In this document: positions 9,644-20,070 of the stretch, piece by piece | How the letters are laid out: every line of letters starts with the position of its first letter | Position numbering within the stretch: position 1 is the stretch's first letter | Source: Hortaea werneckii | Lineage: Eukaryota; Ascomycota; Dothideomycetes; Mycosphaerellales; Teratosphaeriaceae | DNA length: 64,000 bases | Assembly (NCBI GenBank): GCA_037044905.1 | Contig: JBAOKB010000170.1 | Coordinates: 682,001-746,000, forward strand | Direction: 5' to 3' | The notes under the pieces: model-generated | The model's input: only the letters and a program-made list of their open reading frames with translations | Database searches by the model: none | What the model was told of the DNA's origin: nothing | Translations under genes and position numbers: made by a program

Positions 9644-11962
9644 TTAACCCCAGACTGCATGCTTCACCTTGCTCCAAGCCAGCTTGCACCAGCCCTTCAC
9701 GCTGGTGAGGATGCCTCCGATCGTCGCCGTAATGCCGGTGCTGTGCTCTGTCTCCGGCTCTGCTTCTCTCTGCTCTTGCGCCTCCCAGCGCTTCCGCTCC
9801 GCCACCTCAAGGCGGGATACCCACTCTTCGTGGTCGATACTGGCAGCATCTTCCACTGAAGCGGCATCCGGCGCCTCAGCAGCCGCTTTGACCGAGGGGA
9901 GGGACTTCAAATTGTCCAGGCGTCTCTCCTCCCAGATCTCGGCCTGCAACTTCCTCATCTTCCGCCCGAAGTTGCCGGGGATGTAACGTGCCTTCGGGAA
10001 GGCCTTGCCAGGGAACTTCTTGATCGGCACGGCGACAGGCTCTGGGGCCCTGTCTTTGTCAGCCTCCTCCTTCAGTCCCTCCGTAGGCCTCCCCGAAGCC
10101 GATGGCAGCACGAGCTGGGGGCGGATAGGTCGCTCGCCATTCGCATGCCGCGCCAGGTTTCCTGGGATATAGGGTGCCCGCCAGAAAGCCCTCTGAGGGA
10201 ACTTCCTAGCTGTCGGCGCCGCTACAGGTTCCTTGGGAAACCGCTGGACCAGCCCGGCCTCCTCTGCCAGCACGTCGATCTGCCTGTCGCGACGATTCAC
10301 CATCGGGTACGACGTCTTGCCAACCTCAGCCTTCGTCTCAATGGGACTCGGTTGCCGAAGTGGCTCGATATCGGCCGTTGGCTTCTCCTCGCGACGCCGA
10401 TCGTGCCGGATGATGGCCAGCTTGGTGTTCTTCCGTTCGGTTTGAGCGCTATGAGAGCTCATCCGTCCGGCGAACTTCAGGTGGTCTGGCAGCCGTTGCT
10501 CCTCTGCCTCCTCAGCCGCGATAAGAAGGTCGATGTACTCCCTCACCGACCGCGGCTGGTAATCACCCCAAACGCTCGACCGCTCGGTCTCCTGGGGTTG
10601 GGACATCGTGGAGATGGTCGGAGCCGCAGAGGAAGCAGGCGACGGAAGTCCCTGCAACCAGCGACCCATCCCCTCGCTGATGTCCTTCTGACTGACTGCC
10701 TGAGCCGGCGTCCTCAGACAGTCCACGTCCATCGTGTGGCGAGCCAGCTGCTCCGCCTCCTCGATGCAATCTCCAAAGACGTCCGATTCTTCAGCCCGTT
10801 CCGAACGTGCCGTCGACTCGGTCATCTCCTTCATCGCCTCAACATCTGACTGCTCGACCCGGCATGAACGAGTCGTATTGTCAGGCGTCTTGAGGCTGTG
10901 CGACTGTTCAACACGCTGCGAGCGTGTTGCATGGTCGCTCTTGGTGAGATTGCTGGAGGGCTTGGTCTCGTCGGCGACTTTACAGCTGGGACCCTTCGCA
11001 GAAGCCCCGTAAGCCTTTGTCATCGCCTTCTCGATCCAAGCCGGTGGACAAACACCGATCTCCCAAAACTCATTCCCCTTCTCCACCAACTCCGTGATCC
11101 CCCACGTCTGGTTGGCCAACCACGTAGACCCAAGCTCAAACGTCCTCTCCTCGGCCTCCTCGGGCTTCTCCGGCACCTGAGGCTTCTGAGGCACCTGAGG
11201 CTCCTCCGGCACCAGAGGCTCCTCCGGCCCCTGAAGCTTCTCCGGCTCCTGGTAAGCTTTGCTGCCAGCTTGGTTGCTGCTTGCGGACTCCGAATCCACC
11301 AGCATCCCCCTGCTCCGCATCCAGCCCTCCCTCATCTCCCGCCGGTGCCTCTCCTCGAGCTCCGCCTCCTCCTCTGGCGACAGCTGCGGCATCTCTCCGA
11401 GAAGATCTTCGGTGAGCATCGAGCCCTCCGACATCTCTCGGCTTCCCTCTGAGCGCGACTGGCGAGAGGACGACACGCTGGTGGAAGTGTGATTGTCAGG
11501 CTCTGAGCCCGGCAACAGTCCACACATGCGCATCCCTTCCTCCACCGTCAGCCCGTAGGTCGAGCACAACTGCGCGACCTGGGAAATGATGGCTGCCTCC
11601 CTCTGCTTCGCCAGATCCTTCTCCATCTGCTCCCGCATCTCCCGCTCGGCCTTCTCCGTGGCCCGAACGGGGTCGAGAGAGCTGTTGGTGAACGAGCGCT
11701 CCTAGCCCTCTGATCCCTCCATGCTCTCCGACCTCTCATCCTCCTCTCCTCCGCTGCTTGCGTCACTCCCCTGAGGGAGGGCGACTTGCTCCCGTCGCCC
11801 GGCAGTCGCAACCGGCATCTGTGGCGGCAGATGTTGCTCCAGTCGCTCGCTCGTCGCAAGCGGGTTGGTGACAGTAGCGTTCTCCCGTTGGAAACGGGAG
11901 CCAACGCGGTACGCCCTGTGTCCAAACGTACGCGTGGTCGGGTATGTGATCGGTGGGCTCAT
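9644..11962 (-). CDS. large repetitive hypothetical protein with an in-frame TAG
   Basis: The uninterrupted frame 11638-9644 encodes 664 residues. The same frame is open upstream to an ATG at 11962 except for one TAG at 11704-11702, and the upstream 86 codons ('MSPPITYPTTRTFGHRAYRV' onward) look like normal protein, as do the 21 codons just after the TAG. Visible features: a helical N-terminal part ('AERE', 'MREQMEKDLAKQREAAII'), a Pro/Glu run ('PEEPQVPQKPQVPEKP'), three diverged copies of an acidic module resembling 'TRSQRVEQS' / 'TRSCRVEQS' / 'TARSERAEES', two copies of a basic module around 'APYIPGNLARHANG' and 'ARYIPGNFGRKMRK', and a C-terminal Trp/Lys-rich amphipathic tail ('SVKGWCKLAWSKVKHAVWG'). 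No known family is recognised. Whether it starts at 11962 (readthrough, intron or error at the TAG) or downstream is open. Confidence 0.65.
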
Positions 11963-13204
11963 TTCGATTGCTGGTGAAGTCGAAGTAAGTCCCGGTTGTG
12001 TACGCTTTCTGAGGTACAGCCATGTCAGCATATGATAGCATGTCCGAAAGATCATCATTCTGAGGGGCGGCTGAGAAAGGCTAATCAAAGGGAGGAAGAT
12101 TATGAGAAAAATAAAAAGAAAAGGCCAAGAAAAAATTGGGTTTCAAAAAAGAAGAAGGAAAGAAAAAAAAAAAAAAGAAAAAAGGAAGGGGGAGTGAAAG
12201 AAGTGCCCGAGCCCTGGAGAATTGGACTTGTGTGAACGTATGGTTTGCAATGGACCCATCGGAGTCACCACCGGTCTAGTGGATGCGGATTTGCCAGCTC
12301 GCAAAGCCCAGAGGCATGAATGCCATGGTCAAGATGAAGACCCTGGACTCAGCAGGGTTCCCGTCCTCAGGCGATTTGGAGGCCCGGCAACGTCAACCGA
12401 GGTCGGCATGGCGCGCCCGGACCGAGAATCCATCCAATGCGAAACGAAAAGGTCCGTGAAGATGGAAGGTGGGCCAAGCAAGTGGGAAGGGAAAGTGCAA
12501 GTGGTGAAAGCGCGTTGGGGGAAAAAGGTAAGTGCAGTCAGTGCAGGGTGAGAAGGATCGGATGCATTAAGAAGAAGGTAGGTGGTGGTGGTCAGTCTTG
12601 CACAGAGCTGACGAGGAAGCTACGGACGAGGGGCGATGTTCAATGTAAAGTGGTGACGAGTTCAAAGTCTGGGGAGGCAAGAAGGGAATTGGAAGGGAAT
12701 GAGAAGGCGACGGGAACGATTTGTGTGGGCAGGAGCTGATGAGGCTCAATACATTCTTGCCCAGATCCTAGGGAGTCGCGACCAAGGCCGCGGCAGTAAG
12801 GTTGAGCAAGTCAGGCGAAGATGGATCAGGTTCCTGCGACGGCCAGGTTTCCCGCGCAGGGTGCGATGTTCCTGGAAGGAGTGTACGACTACGACATGGA
12901 CGACACATAGTGAAAGGGAAAAGGGGCAGTGGGAAGGGGGCTTGTGGAAGAGTAGGATGAGATGAGGATGGGGGAAAAAGAAAAGAAAAGAAAAGAAAAG
13001 AAAAGAAGAGGAAAGGAAGGCAGTGATGATGGGCAGCTGTGATGTGAGGCGCGCCCATGATGTGAAAGAAGTAAAAGGGGGAAGGGGGTGGACCAACGTA
13101 CCTGAGAAATTGCACATGGGGGAAAGAAAAAAAGGAAAGGAAGAAGGAGAGGGAACAGCGGACTAGATATACGTGTTCCCTCGCGCGCGCTGCACGGGCG
13201 TAGA
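11963..13204. other. purine-rich low-complexity intergenic DNA
   Basis: The + strand is strongly A/G-rich, with runs of lysine- and arginine-coding triplets that produce spurious open frames. It includes an A-rich run near 12150-12190 and an (AAAAG)n pentanucleotide tract at about 12974-13007. No gene is supported. Confidence 0.6.
12974..13007. repeat. (AAAAG)n microsatellite
   Basis: About six consecutive copies of the pentamer aaaag on the + strand, inside a longer purine tract. Confidence 0.9.
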
Positions 13205-13500
13205 GGGAGCTTGGGACAATAACATCAACAATCAACAGTACGGGAGCCGGAGGGTATCCAGGTCGCTTGTCTTAGTTCACAGGGTCCAGCGTGGGCTATA
13301 GGGTCTGGACGAGGGAGCTTGGGTGTGCGCTCGGGGCACAAACATCAACACTTGACAGCGGGAGCTGGAGGGTATCCATGTCGCTTGTTTAGTTTGTGTA
13401 GTTCTGGTGGGCCATGGTAGGTTCTAGAGGAAGGACGGGAGCTTGGGTAGAAGCTCTGGGCACAAACATCAACAGTCAACACACTAAGTCGCGTGTCGCG
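13205..13500. repeat. imperfect tandem repeat, ~108-124 base unit, about 2.5 copies
   Basis: The motif 'gggagcttggg' recurs at 13205, 13313 and 13437. Each copy continues with 'acatcaaca..t.aaca', and the first two continue with 'ggag(c)yggagggtatcca.gtcgcttgt'. The third copy breaks off soon after the 'acatcaaca' element. The unit length therefore differs (108 then 124 bases), so the copies have diverged by indels. Confidence 0.85.
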
Positions 13501-14009
13501 TGTTCAGTGTATTTGGGCGGGTCCGGAGTTTTCGCATGGTACGTCCGTCAGTGATAGCGCTATGGCAATGTATGCGCCGAACCTGTGTCAGCTGACTTGC
13601 ACAGTTCGACTGATAAGAACCCATCGCAGGCTGCATCAGGCATGCAGTGATATCCGATTGCAACTTGCCACAGACCAGCTCGTATAGTGTTTCCAGGTTG
13701 AACCCTTTGACATGTAAGTATCGCGAATTTGTTTTTGCAACTGTCATCAGAACATATTCGACCTAGCCTGCCGTTCCGGTTTCAACGCCACTCACGTGCG
13801 GAGAGATGAAGGCTGAAATCGGAAGGAGCAAACTGCACTCGCCCCACCCATCGCCTTTCACTTCTGTATTGTCGATCATCACATGCGACTCTGAAATTTT
13901 CCTTTGACCTGCTTTCACTCGAATCCGTTTTTCTTTCCTTTCCTTCGGCGAATCCATCACCTCGTCCACTCTTCTCCATCAACATCCGGAATCCAACATC
14001 AACCGGATC
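13501..14009. other. 5' flank of the first 2EXR-like gene
   Basis: No coding signal. The last 150 bases are pyrimidine-rich on the + strand and end in 'caaccggatcatgg' at the start codon, which looks like a normal fungal promoter and leader. Confidence 0.5.
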
Positions 14010-14729
14010 ATGGAGGCGTCGCCATTCGCACGACTGTCCGCTGAGCTACGCAACCAGATCTGGACGTACGCGCTTTCTCAACCACGCGGCTTCTACCTCG
14101 TCCTCCAGAACGGCGGATATAAGCTATCGCGAAAACGTCGCCAGATCGCTCTCATTACGACTTGCCGCCAGATCAACGCCGAAACCGCATTGCTGCTTTA
14201 CTATATCAATAAGTTCACTTTCTCCGCCTCCGCAGAAGCCATGGCTCTTACTTATCTTCCCCATCTGGAGGCCTGGCTCCGCAAAGTTGGTTCCACCAAC
14301 TCTTCTGCTATTGCCGAGATATGTTTTGATTTTCGCAGTCTCCCAGCCACCCCCTGGAGGAACTCATACAAACGGTCGCTTGGACAAGTATTCGATATCA
14401 TTCCAGCAGTGCTTCCTCCAGGTTCATATCCGTGCAAGAGCCTGACAGCGCTGACCGCGACCTTCCATGTCGACGAAGGAAGGTACTACGATAGCCTTAC
14501 GTTCGAGCTTCCTCTGATTGATACCGCGGAGGCGGTACGCCGGGTAGAACAGACCTTCGATGCCGAGGCGGACAGAGTCATGCAGCTTTGGGAGCCCGAC
14601 GATGAAGAGATAGATGTGGAAGGAGATGACATGTTCGGAGCCTGGGCTGCTGAAGTGGCGGATGAGACCTGTGCTACATTGAATATTTGGAAAGACTCAA
14701 TGATTTGCGCCATCAAGAAGGTGTGGTGA
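14010..14729 (+). CDS. 2EXR/F-box-like fungal protein, paralogue 1
   Basis: Intronless 239-residue protein. The N-terminus 'SPFARLSAELRNQIWTYAL' and the following 'ALITTCRQINAETALLLYY' match the fungal 2EXR/F-box-like family, in which an ELRxxIW motif is followed by a 'TCRQINxE' helix. Members are abundant in filamentous ascomycetes, often in fast-evolving families, and their function is mostly unknown. Residues ~80-130 ('LEAWLRKVGSTNSSAIAEIC') align well with paralogue 2 at 21.4-22.4 kb ('FQAWMNTIGSSNASCVTELC'). The C-terminus is acidic. Confidence 0.8.
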   Translation: MEASPFARLSAELRNQIWTYALSQPRGFYLVLQNGGYKLSRKRRQIALITTCRQINAETALLLYYINKFTFSASAEAMALTYLPHLEAWLRKVGSTNSSAIAEICFDFRSLPATPWRNSYKRSLGQVFDIIPAVLPPGSYPCKSLTALTATFHVDEGRYYDSLTFELPLIDTAEAVRRVEQTFDAEADRVMQLWEPDDEEIDVEGDDMFGAWAAEVADETCATLNIWKDSMICAIKKVW

Positions 14730-14938
14730 GTGGCGCATATGAGCGTCCAAGAAGGACACAATGGACCAACCCAACCCAACGACAACGATCATCATCATCG
14801 AAAAGTAAGCCAAAGAGGCCGATGACGACAGGGAGACTTGAGTGACCAGGCGAATACACGGCACGGCCGTGCAAGTCGGACACTTTCTAGCATAGAGCGA
14901 ATTACTTGTCATTCTGCAACCGGCATGCGGATGATGAC

Positions 14939-15029
<91 letters not shown>

Positions 15030-15675
15030 GAAGTGCAGACGCAGAGAACAAGGCCAGACCACATAAATCAATGCGGTTTCAAGCACCTATACACTCTACG
15101 TACGTACACTTGCTTCTGCCGAAACAACGGAAACCCAAAAATCTTGCATCTCGATTTCGTATGTGCGTCAAGACCCATGCTCTCCTCTTCCCAAAACACG
15201 CGCAGGAAAAAAGAAGCAAAATCAAAATGCCAGCGCTAAAAACTTTCAAAGTTTTGTTGAAGAGGCCAATTAGAGGGCGAAGTCCCCTTTCCTTCCTCCC
15301 CTCCCTTTGCTCCCTTTGCTCGATGTGGCGAACCGGAGAGGGGACCAAATGCAATCCCATTTGCCTTTCCGTGTTCGTACGCTCGCTGCCCATTATCCTT
15401 TTCCTTTCCGTCCCGATCGTCCGAGGAAACCGGATTCCCCGTTCCATCCCGTGGATATTGTTCCCATTCCGTAGACTACCAGACACTACGCCGCCGCCGT
15501 GAAGTAAAGACGTCGGATGGAAGGCGCGTCCCACGGATCTCCAATTCCCCCAATTTCCTTCCCACCCTTTCCCCCCTTTCCCTCCTTCCCCCCCCCTTCA
15601 AAACCCCGGGAGGGCCACCCCGAACAAAGTTCTCGAATACACACACACACACTCTCTCTCTCTGTCTCTATACCC
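14730..15675. other. intergenic region with GA microsatellite and pyrimidine tracts
   Basis: Contains a long (AG)n tract and, from ~15290 to 15670, C/T-rich sequence over the 3' flank of the Sec14-like gene. Open frames across the GA tract encode only Arg-Glu or Ser-Leu repeats and are not genes. Confidence 0.6.
14941..15027. repeat. (AG)n microsatellite, about 43 copies
   Basis: Uninterrupted AG dinucleotide repeat of about 86 bases on the + strand. Confidence 0.97.
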
Positions 15676-16890
15676 CTATTGTCCCTTCTCCGACGAAACC
15701 GACATCTTCGCAACCTCGGCCGCCGCCAAATCAGCATCCTGTCCCTCTTCCTTCCCCTTCTTCCCCTCCACCTCACTCAAACACGCCACATCCCCACCCC
15801 TAAGATACTCCTCGATCTCACCCACCCTCTTCCCGGCCTTCTCCCATCTCTCCCTGTACGCCGCCCGCCTCCTCGCCGTCTCCTCCGTCAACGCCGGCCA
15901 GTACGTCCCGTGCTCGTACACGAAGTCCAAGTCCCCACCATACTGCTTCCACAGCTGTTCCTTCGGCACGTAGAGGCGGAGGTCCTCATTGAACTTCATT
16001 TTCTCCTTCGTAACCGGATCGATAAACGCCGAGATCAGCTTGAAAAACGTATTCACGTACCACGGCGTCTCGGAGATCAGCGCCTTGCCCAGCCGTTCGG
16101 GGGAATGCGTTTGCAGGATCGTGAGCACGGCCCGGGCTTGGCCTACAGAGGGCACGTTGCCCGACGCGGCCCCCTTGAAGTTGATCAGCAGACAGGCGGA
16201 TTCTTGTCCCGGCGGCATCAGGTCGATGGTGCGGTCTAGCATGTAGCAGAGATGGTGGATCTGGCGGTCGGACATTTTGGTGTTTTGGTTTGCGGGGTTG
16301 AGGTACAGACAGGGCCGGGATTCCTTGTCGTAGCCTAGGAGCAGTTGTTTGCCGGATTCGTTTTCGGGACTGATGTAGTCGGCTGTGAAGGTGTCGGCGC
16401 CGTATTCCCGGCGCCAGGTTAGGGTGGATTGGAGGCGTTTCAGCGCGTTGGCTACGTTCCATTTGGTTGCGCGCAGGTAGCGGAGGAGGCATTCCCGCGT
16501 CAGCCACATGCGCTCGTGGTCTTGGATCGGGGCTTGTGGCGCGTTTTTCTTCTCCGTGCTCGGTAGGGTTTCCCATTGCGAGACTTGCGCGAGGACGGAG
16601 GCGTATTTGGTTTGCTCTTCTGCCGTCAGGGGTTTAGGGGCGGGCGGTTTGCAGCCCTTGACGGGTTTGGTGATGGGACGCTTGAGCGGTCCGTCTTTGG
16701 GTGGCACCCATCCTTCGTCTTCCTGGGATGATGTGGGTTCGGTGACCGTGGTGCTGGTGGCGGGGGTGTCGAGGGCTTGTGGGTTGGAGGTGGAGGATTT
16801 GAAGGAGGAGGAGCTCGAGTGTGCGCGCGAGGAGTCTTCCGTCTGCGGTTCGGTGGCAGCGGAGGTGGAGGGGTTGTTGGTGTCCGCCAT
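15676..16890 (-). CDS. Sec14/CRAL-TRIO phosphatidylinositol transfer protein (Pdr16/17-like)
   Basis: Intronless, 404 residues from the ATG at 16890; this start was preferred because the frame upstream of it looks non-coding. Residues 1-~85 are Ser/Thr-rich and disordered. A CRAL-TRIO N-terminal helical bundle spans ~128-165 ('ECLLRYLRATKWNVANALKR'). The lipid-binding CRAL-TRIO domain spans ~190-345, with 'GYDKESRPCLYLNP', 'GKALISETPWYVNTFFKLI' and the family's closing 'LWKQYGGDLDF'. Sec14-type proteins exchange phosphatidylinositol and a second lipid between membranes and stimulate PI kinases; the closest yeast members by pattern are Pdr16/Pdr17, but that assignment is an inference. The acidic C-terminal ~50 residues extend beyond the domain. 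Confidence 0.88.
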   Translation of the reverse strand: MADTNNPSTSAATEPQTEDSSRAHSSSSSFKSSTSNPQALDTPATSTTVTEPTSSQEDEGWVPPKDGPLKRPITKPVKGCKPPAPKPLTAEEQTKYASVLAQVSQWETLPSTEKKNAPQAPIQDHERMWLTRECLLRYLRATKWNVANALKRLQSTLTWRREYGADTFTADYISPENESGKQLLLGYDKESRPCLYLNPANQNTKMSDRQIHHLCYMLDRTIDLMPPGQESACLLINFKGAASGNVPSVGQARAVLTILQTHSPERLGKALISETPWYVNTFFKLISAFIDPVTKEKMKFNEDLRLYVPKEQLWKQYGGDLDFVYEHGTYWPALTEETARRRAAYRERWEKAGKRVGEIEEYLRGGDVACLSEVEGKKGKEEGQDADLAAAEVAKMSVSSEKGQ

Positions 16891-17696
16891 GTTCGTGCCG
16901 AGTTGGGGTGCAAGATAGAGGTCCGGTTGGTAAATGCACGTGATAGAAACACCTGACTCTCGCGGTGGTGTGGAAGGGTTGACAGACTTGACCAACGGCA
17001 GGAAAGGGCAAGGGACAACAACACCAGGTGAAGCACCGTAGGAGGCACAGGTGGAGGGGAAAGATAAGGGGCGAAACGAGGGTGGGTGGCTACGCTGAGT
17101 CGCAGGGCAATTCTGGCCTAACAATTCCTTAATGAGGAGCTGGCGGGGCGGCTTCTCCCAATTGTTTCAATCGAGATCTTGTCCCGAATCGCAGGCAGAG
17201 CGACAGCTGTCGATGGTCGTGGTTGGAATTTACCGCTGTCTAGGATCCTATGATGTGTGTTCTATCATATTACTACGTAGACGTATGCTGTTGACGTGGT
17301 GATCACCTCATCTCGCTCATTCAATCCCAGCTTTTTTCTTCTTCCCCCGACACCCGCCATCGCAAAGCCAAACAAACCTTCTCGCGTCCGGCTCGCGATC
17401 CGTCAAGGCTCGGCAGCCGGAATGGTTTCCCGCCGAGACCCCGACTCGGCATACAGTACAGTGCAGACTTAGTACTGTAGCAGGGATACTAATCCGTCCC
17501 CCCCGTAGAATTATGTTCTGCCGAAGCCGGAAACCTTCTTCATTAGGTAAGAGGGGATCTCCACTAGCGCGTCGGGTTGGCGACTACTCTACGCGGCTTT
17601 CGCGTCTTCCGCATGAGGTGAGGTGTGTATGCAGAGTGCATCGTTCATGGTGCCCAGTATCGCCAGCTCGACTTACCCTATCCTCCACACCGCATC
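16891..17696. promoter_or_regulatory. divergent intergenic region between Sec14-like gene and POL12
   Basis: Eight hundred bases separating two head-to-head start codons, so it must contain both promoters. No defined binding site is claimed. Open frames here are shadows or chance. Confidence 0.55.
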
Positions 17697-20070
17697 ATGG
17701 CAAGCACGCAAGATATCAATCATGCATTCGGCACCACTCTACCGGACGACGTCGCCGCCGAACTCCAACACATCGTGCGTCTGCTCGACCTGAACCCACA
17801 GGAAGTCTTCTTCAAATGGGAAAGCTACGTGATCAAGATGGGCGTCGAGAGTACAAAGTTGGATCTGAAGACCGTCAGAGACTTCAAGAAGGATTTGCAA
17901 GATGCATTGGAACGCGAAAGTAGAGCGAAAGGCCAGCATGTAGCCCACGGCAGTTCGGCGAAGAAGACGAGTGCGACGCCCAGAGCCACGGGCGGCGATG
18001 TGTTCGGCATGCTGGACGGCATGGTCACCCCCAGTGTCGCTCGATCCGGTGGCGCACACACGAAGAGAAAAGCAGCCAACTTCGATACGCCCGCATCCAA
18101 GTCGACCAAAGCCGGTCTCAACAGCTCGCCCGCAGACAGCAAGACTCCGATCCCATCACGCCCGGATCTGCCAGGTGTATCGTTCGCAGATCGCCAGAAC
18201 GCAGGTCAGATTGTAGAAAGCATCAATGGCCACCTCCCAGCTGCCGCGACTTCTGTCGAGCCCGCTGCCGAATCTCGCACCAAGCTGAAGGCGAATGTGG
18301 AAATCCAAAAGTTTGGCTACAAGACTATGGCAATGAAATTGTCTGAGGCTTCTGAAGTTCTAGATGACAGGATCGACATGTTTACCGATTTGATACAAGA
18401 GCATTACCAGCTCCCCGATACTGCTTTTGGCAATCCAGCAGCACAGTCCACTGCCGAGATCGTGGCTGTCGGGAGAATAGCTTGCGATCAGCCAAACGGC
18501 AAGCTCAATGCCGCCTCAGTGGTCATAGAGACTAGCAGACGGATGGGAGCCGGTCTTCGTATTCCGCTGAAGTTCCAAGATGGCGTAGCTTACGATGTGT
18601 TCCCTGGCAAGATCATGGCTTGCAGAGGGACAAACGTCAGCGGAGAGTATTTTTCAGTTGCTGAGATCCTACCAATTCCACAACTGCCCCCTCCGGCCTC
18701 ATCACCCCTGGAACTAGATATCCACAACGATCGCCTCACCGATTCCTCTGGCGACACAACCCCTCTCAACATGATGGTGGCCTCCGGCCCATACACCACC
18801 GACACCGACCTCGACTTCACCCCACTCCACACCCTCCTCGACCGAGCCAACGACACCAAAGCCGACGCTCTCATCCTCTGCGGTCCCTTCCTCGACGTCG
18901 AACACCCGATCGTCGCATCCGGGGACTTCGAACCCCACCTCCCCCCCAACACCTCCATCTCCCCCGACCGCGCCACCCTAGCCGACATCTTCCGCCACTT
19001 CATCTCCCACCCCCTCCAAACCTTCCTCACTTCCTCCCCAACCACAACCATCATCCTCGTCCCCTCCCTCCGCGACGCCCTCAGCAAACACGTCTCCTGG
19101 CCGCAAGACCGCTTCGCCAAACCGCCCCTCGGCCTCCCCAAGGGCGTCCACGTCGTCACGAACCCCATCCTCCTCTCCATCAACGAGATCATCGTCGGCG
19201 TCTCCACGCAAGACATCCTCTCCGAACTTCGACGCGAGAACGTCTCCGTTCCTTCCCAGCAAAGTCATGCCGAGGATACCCTCGCCCGTCTCACCCGCCA
19301 CCTCATCGACCAGCGCCATTTTTTCCCGCTCTCTCCCCCGCAAGCGAGGGAGAACCTTCCAGCGCTGACCAAGGTTCCGGGCGAAGTGCCGGATCCGGGC
19401 AGTGAGGAGAGATTGCCCCTAGGTGCTTGTGTGGATCTGAGTTATGTGAAATTGGCCGAGTGGGTGAATGTAAGGCCGGATCTGTTGGTGCTGCCTAGTG
19501 CGTTGACGCCGTTTGCTAAGGTGAGCCTTTCCCTTTTTCTTTTTCTTTTTCTTTTTCTTTTTCTTTTTCTTTTTCTTTTTCTTTTTCTTTTTCTTTTTTC
19601 TTGATTTTCCCATCTTTCCGTTTTCTGCTGTTGCTGTTGCTGCTGCTGCTGCCCTTTCCCTCTCATCCTTTTTGTCTTCTTCTTCTTCTTCTTCTTCCTC
19701 CTCAAATCTCTTCGCTATGCCCCTTTTCGCGAGCGGAGAAGTCGGATGCAAGGCCGATGAGGCGAGACGCAGACCCCACCGAGGCTTATGGGTATTTCCT
19801 GTCCATCACAAGGGAGAATGGTGTTTTTTTTTTTTTTTTGTTTTTTTTGGGGGGTTTTCCTTTGCTAACAACAACCTCTTCTCTTCACAGGTCGTCGAAG
19901 GCGTCACGGCTCTCAACCCGGGACCGCTGATGAAGAAGCGCGGCGCGGGGACTTTCGCCGCGCTTTCTATCCAGCCGCGACGGTTGACGGAGGAGGAAAG
20001 GGAGGCGGCTGAGACGCCGGTGGGTCATATGCTTTATGAAAGGGCTAGGGTGGATGTTGTGAAGATATGA
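17697..20070 (+). CDS. POL12: DNA polymerase alpha subunit B (Pol12)
   Basis: Two exons, 17697-19520 and 19891-20070, joined in phase 0 to give 667 residues, close to fungal Pol12 lengths. The N-terminal ~80 residues form the small helical Pol alpha B N-domain ('LPDDVAAELQHIVRLLDL'), followed by a Ser/Thr/Lys linker with 'TP' sites. The OB-fold and inactive phosphoesterase domain follow, with 'ASGPYTTDTDLDFTPLHTLL', 'ADALILCGPFLDVEHP', 'TTTIILVPSLRDALSKHVSW', 'HVVTNPILLSINEIIVGVST', and, after the intron, 'GVTALNPGPLMKKRGAGTF'. Pol12 is the regulatory subunit linking polymerase alpha-primase to the replisome. The 370-base intron is unusually long here and full of simple repeats. The chosen ATG opens the conserved N-domain; an in-frame ATG at 17625 is less likely. 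Confidence 0.92.
19532..19600 (+). repeat. (CTTTTT)n microsatellite inside the POL12 intron
   Basis: About eleven copies of the hexamer ctttt(t) directly after the intron donor. Further downstream in the same intron are a CTG/TTG triplet run near 19627-19650, a TTC run near 19675-19695 and T-rich runs near 19823-19850. Confidence 0.95.

Noticed and set aside
11702..11704. TAG reassigned to a sense codon
   Set aside because: TAG is the natural terminator of several well-conserved genes here (GDPD, MRT4, RPL32, the decarboxylase, HIBCH), so the standard code applies.
14697..15239. Ser-Leu or Arg-Glu repeat proteins across the GA tract
   Set aside because: They only translate the (AG)n microsatellite.
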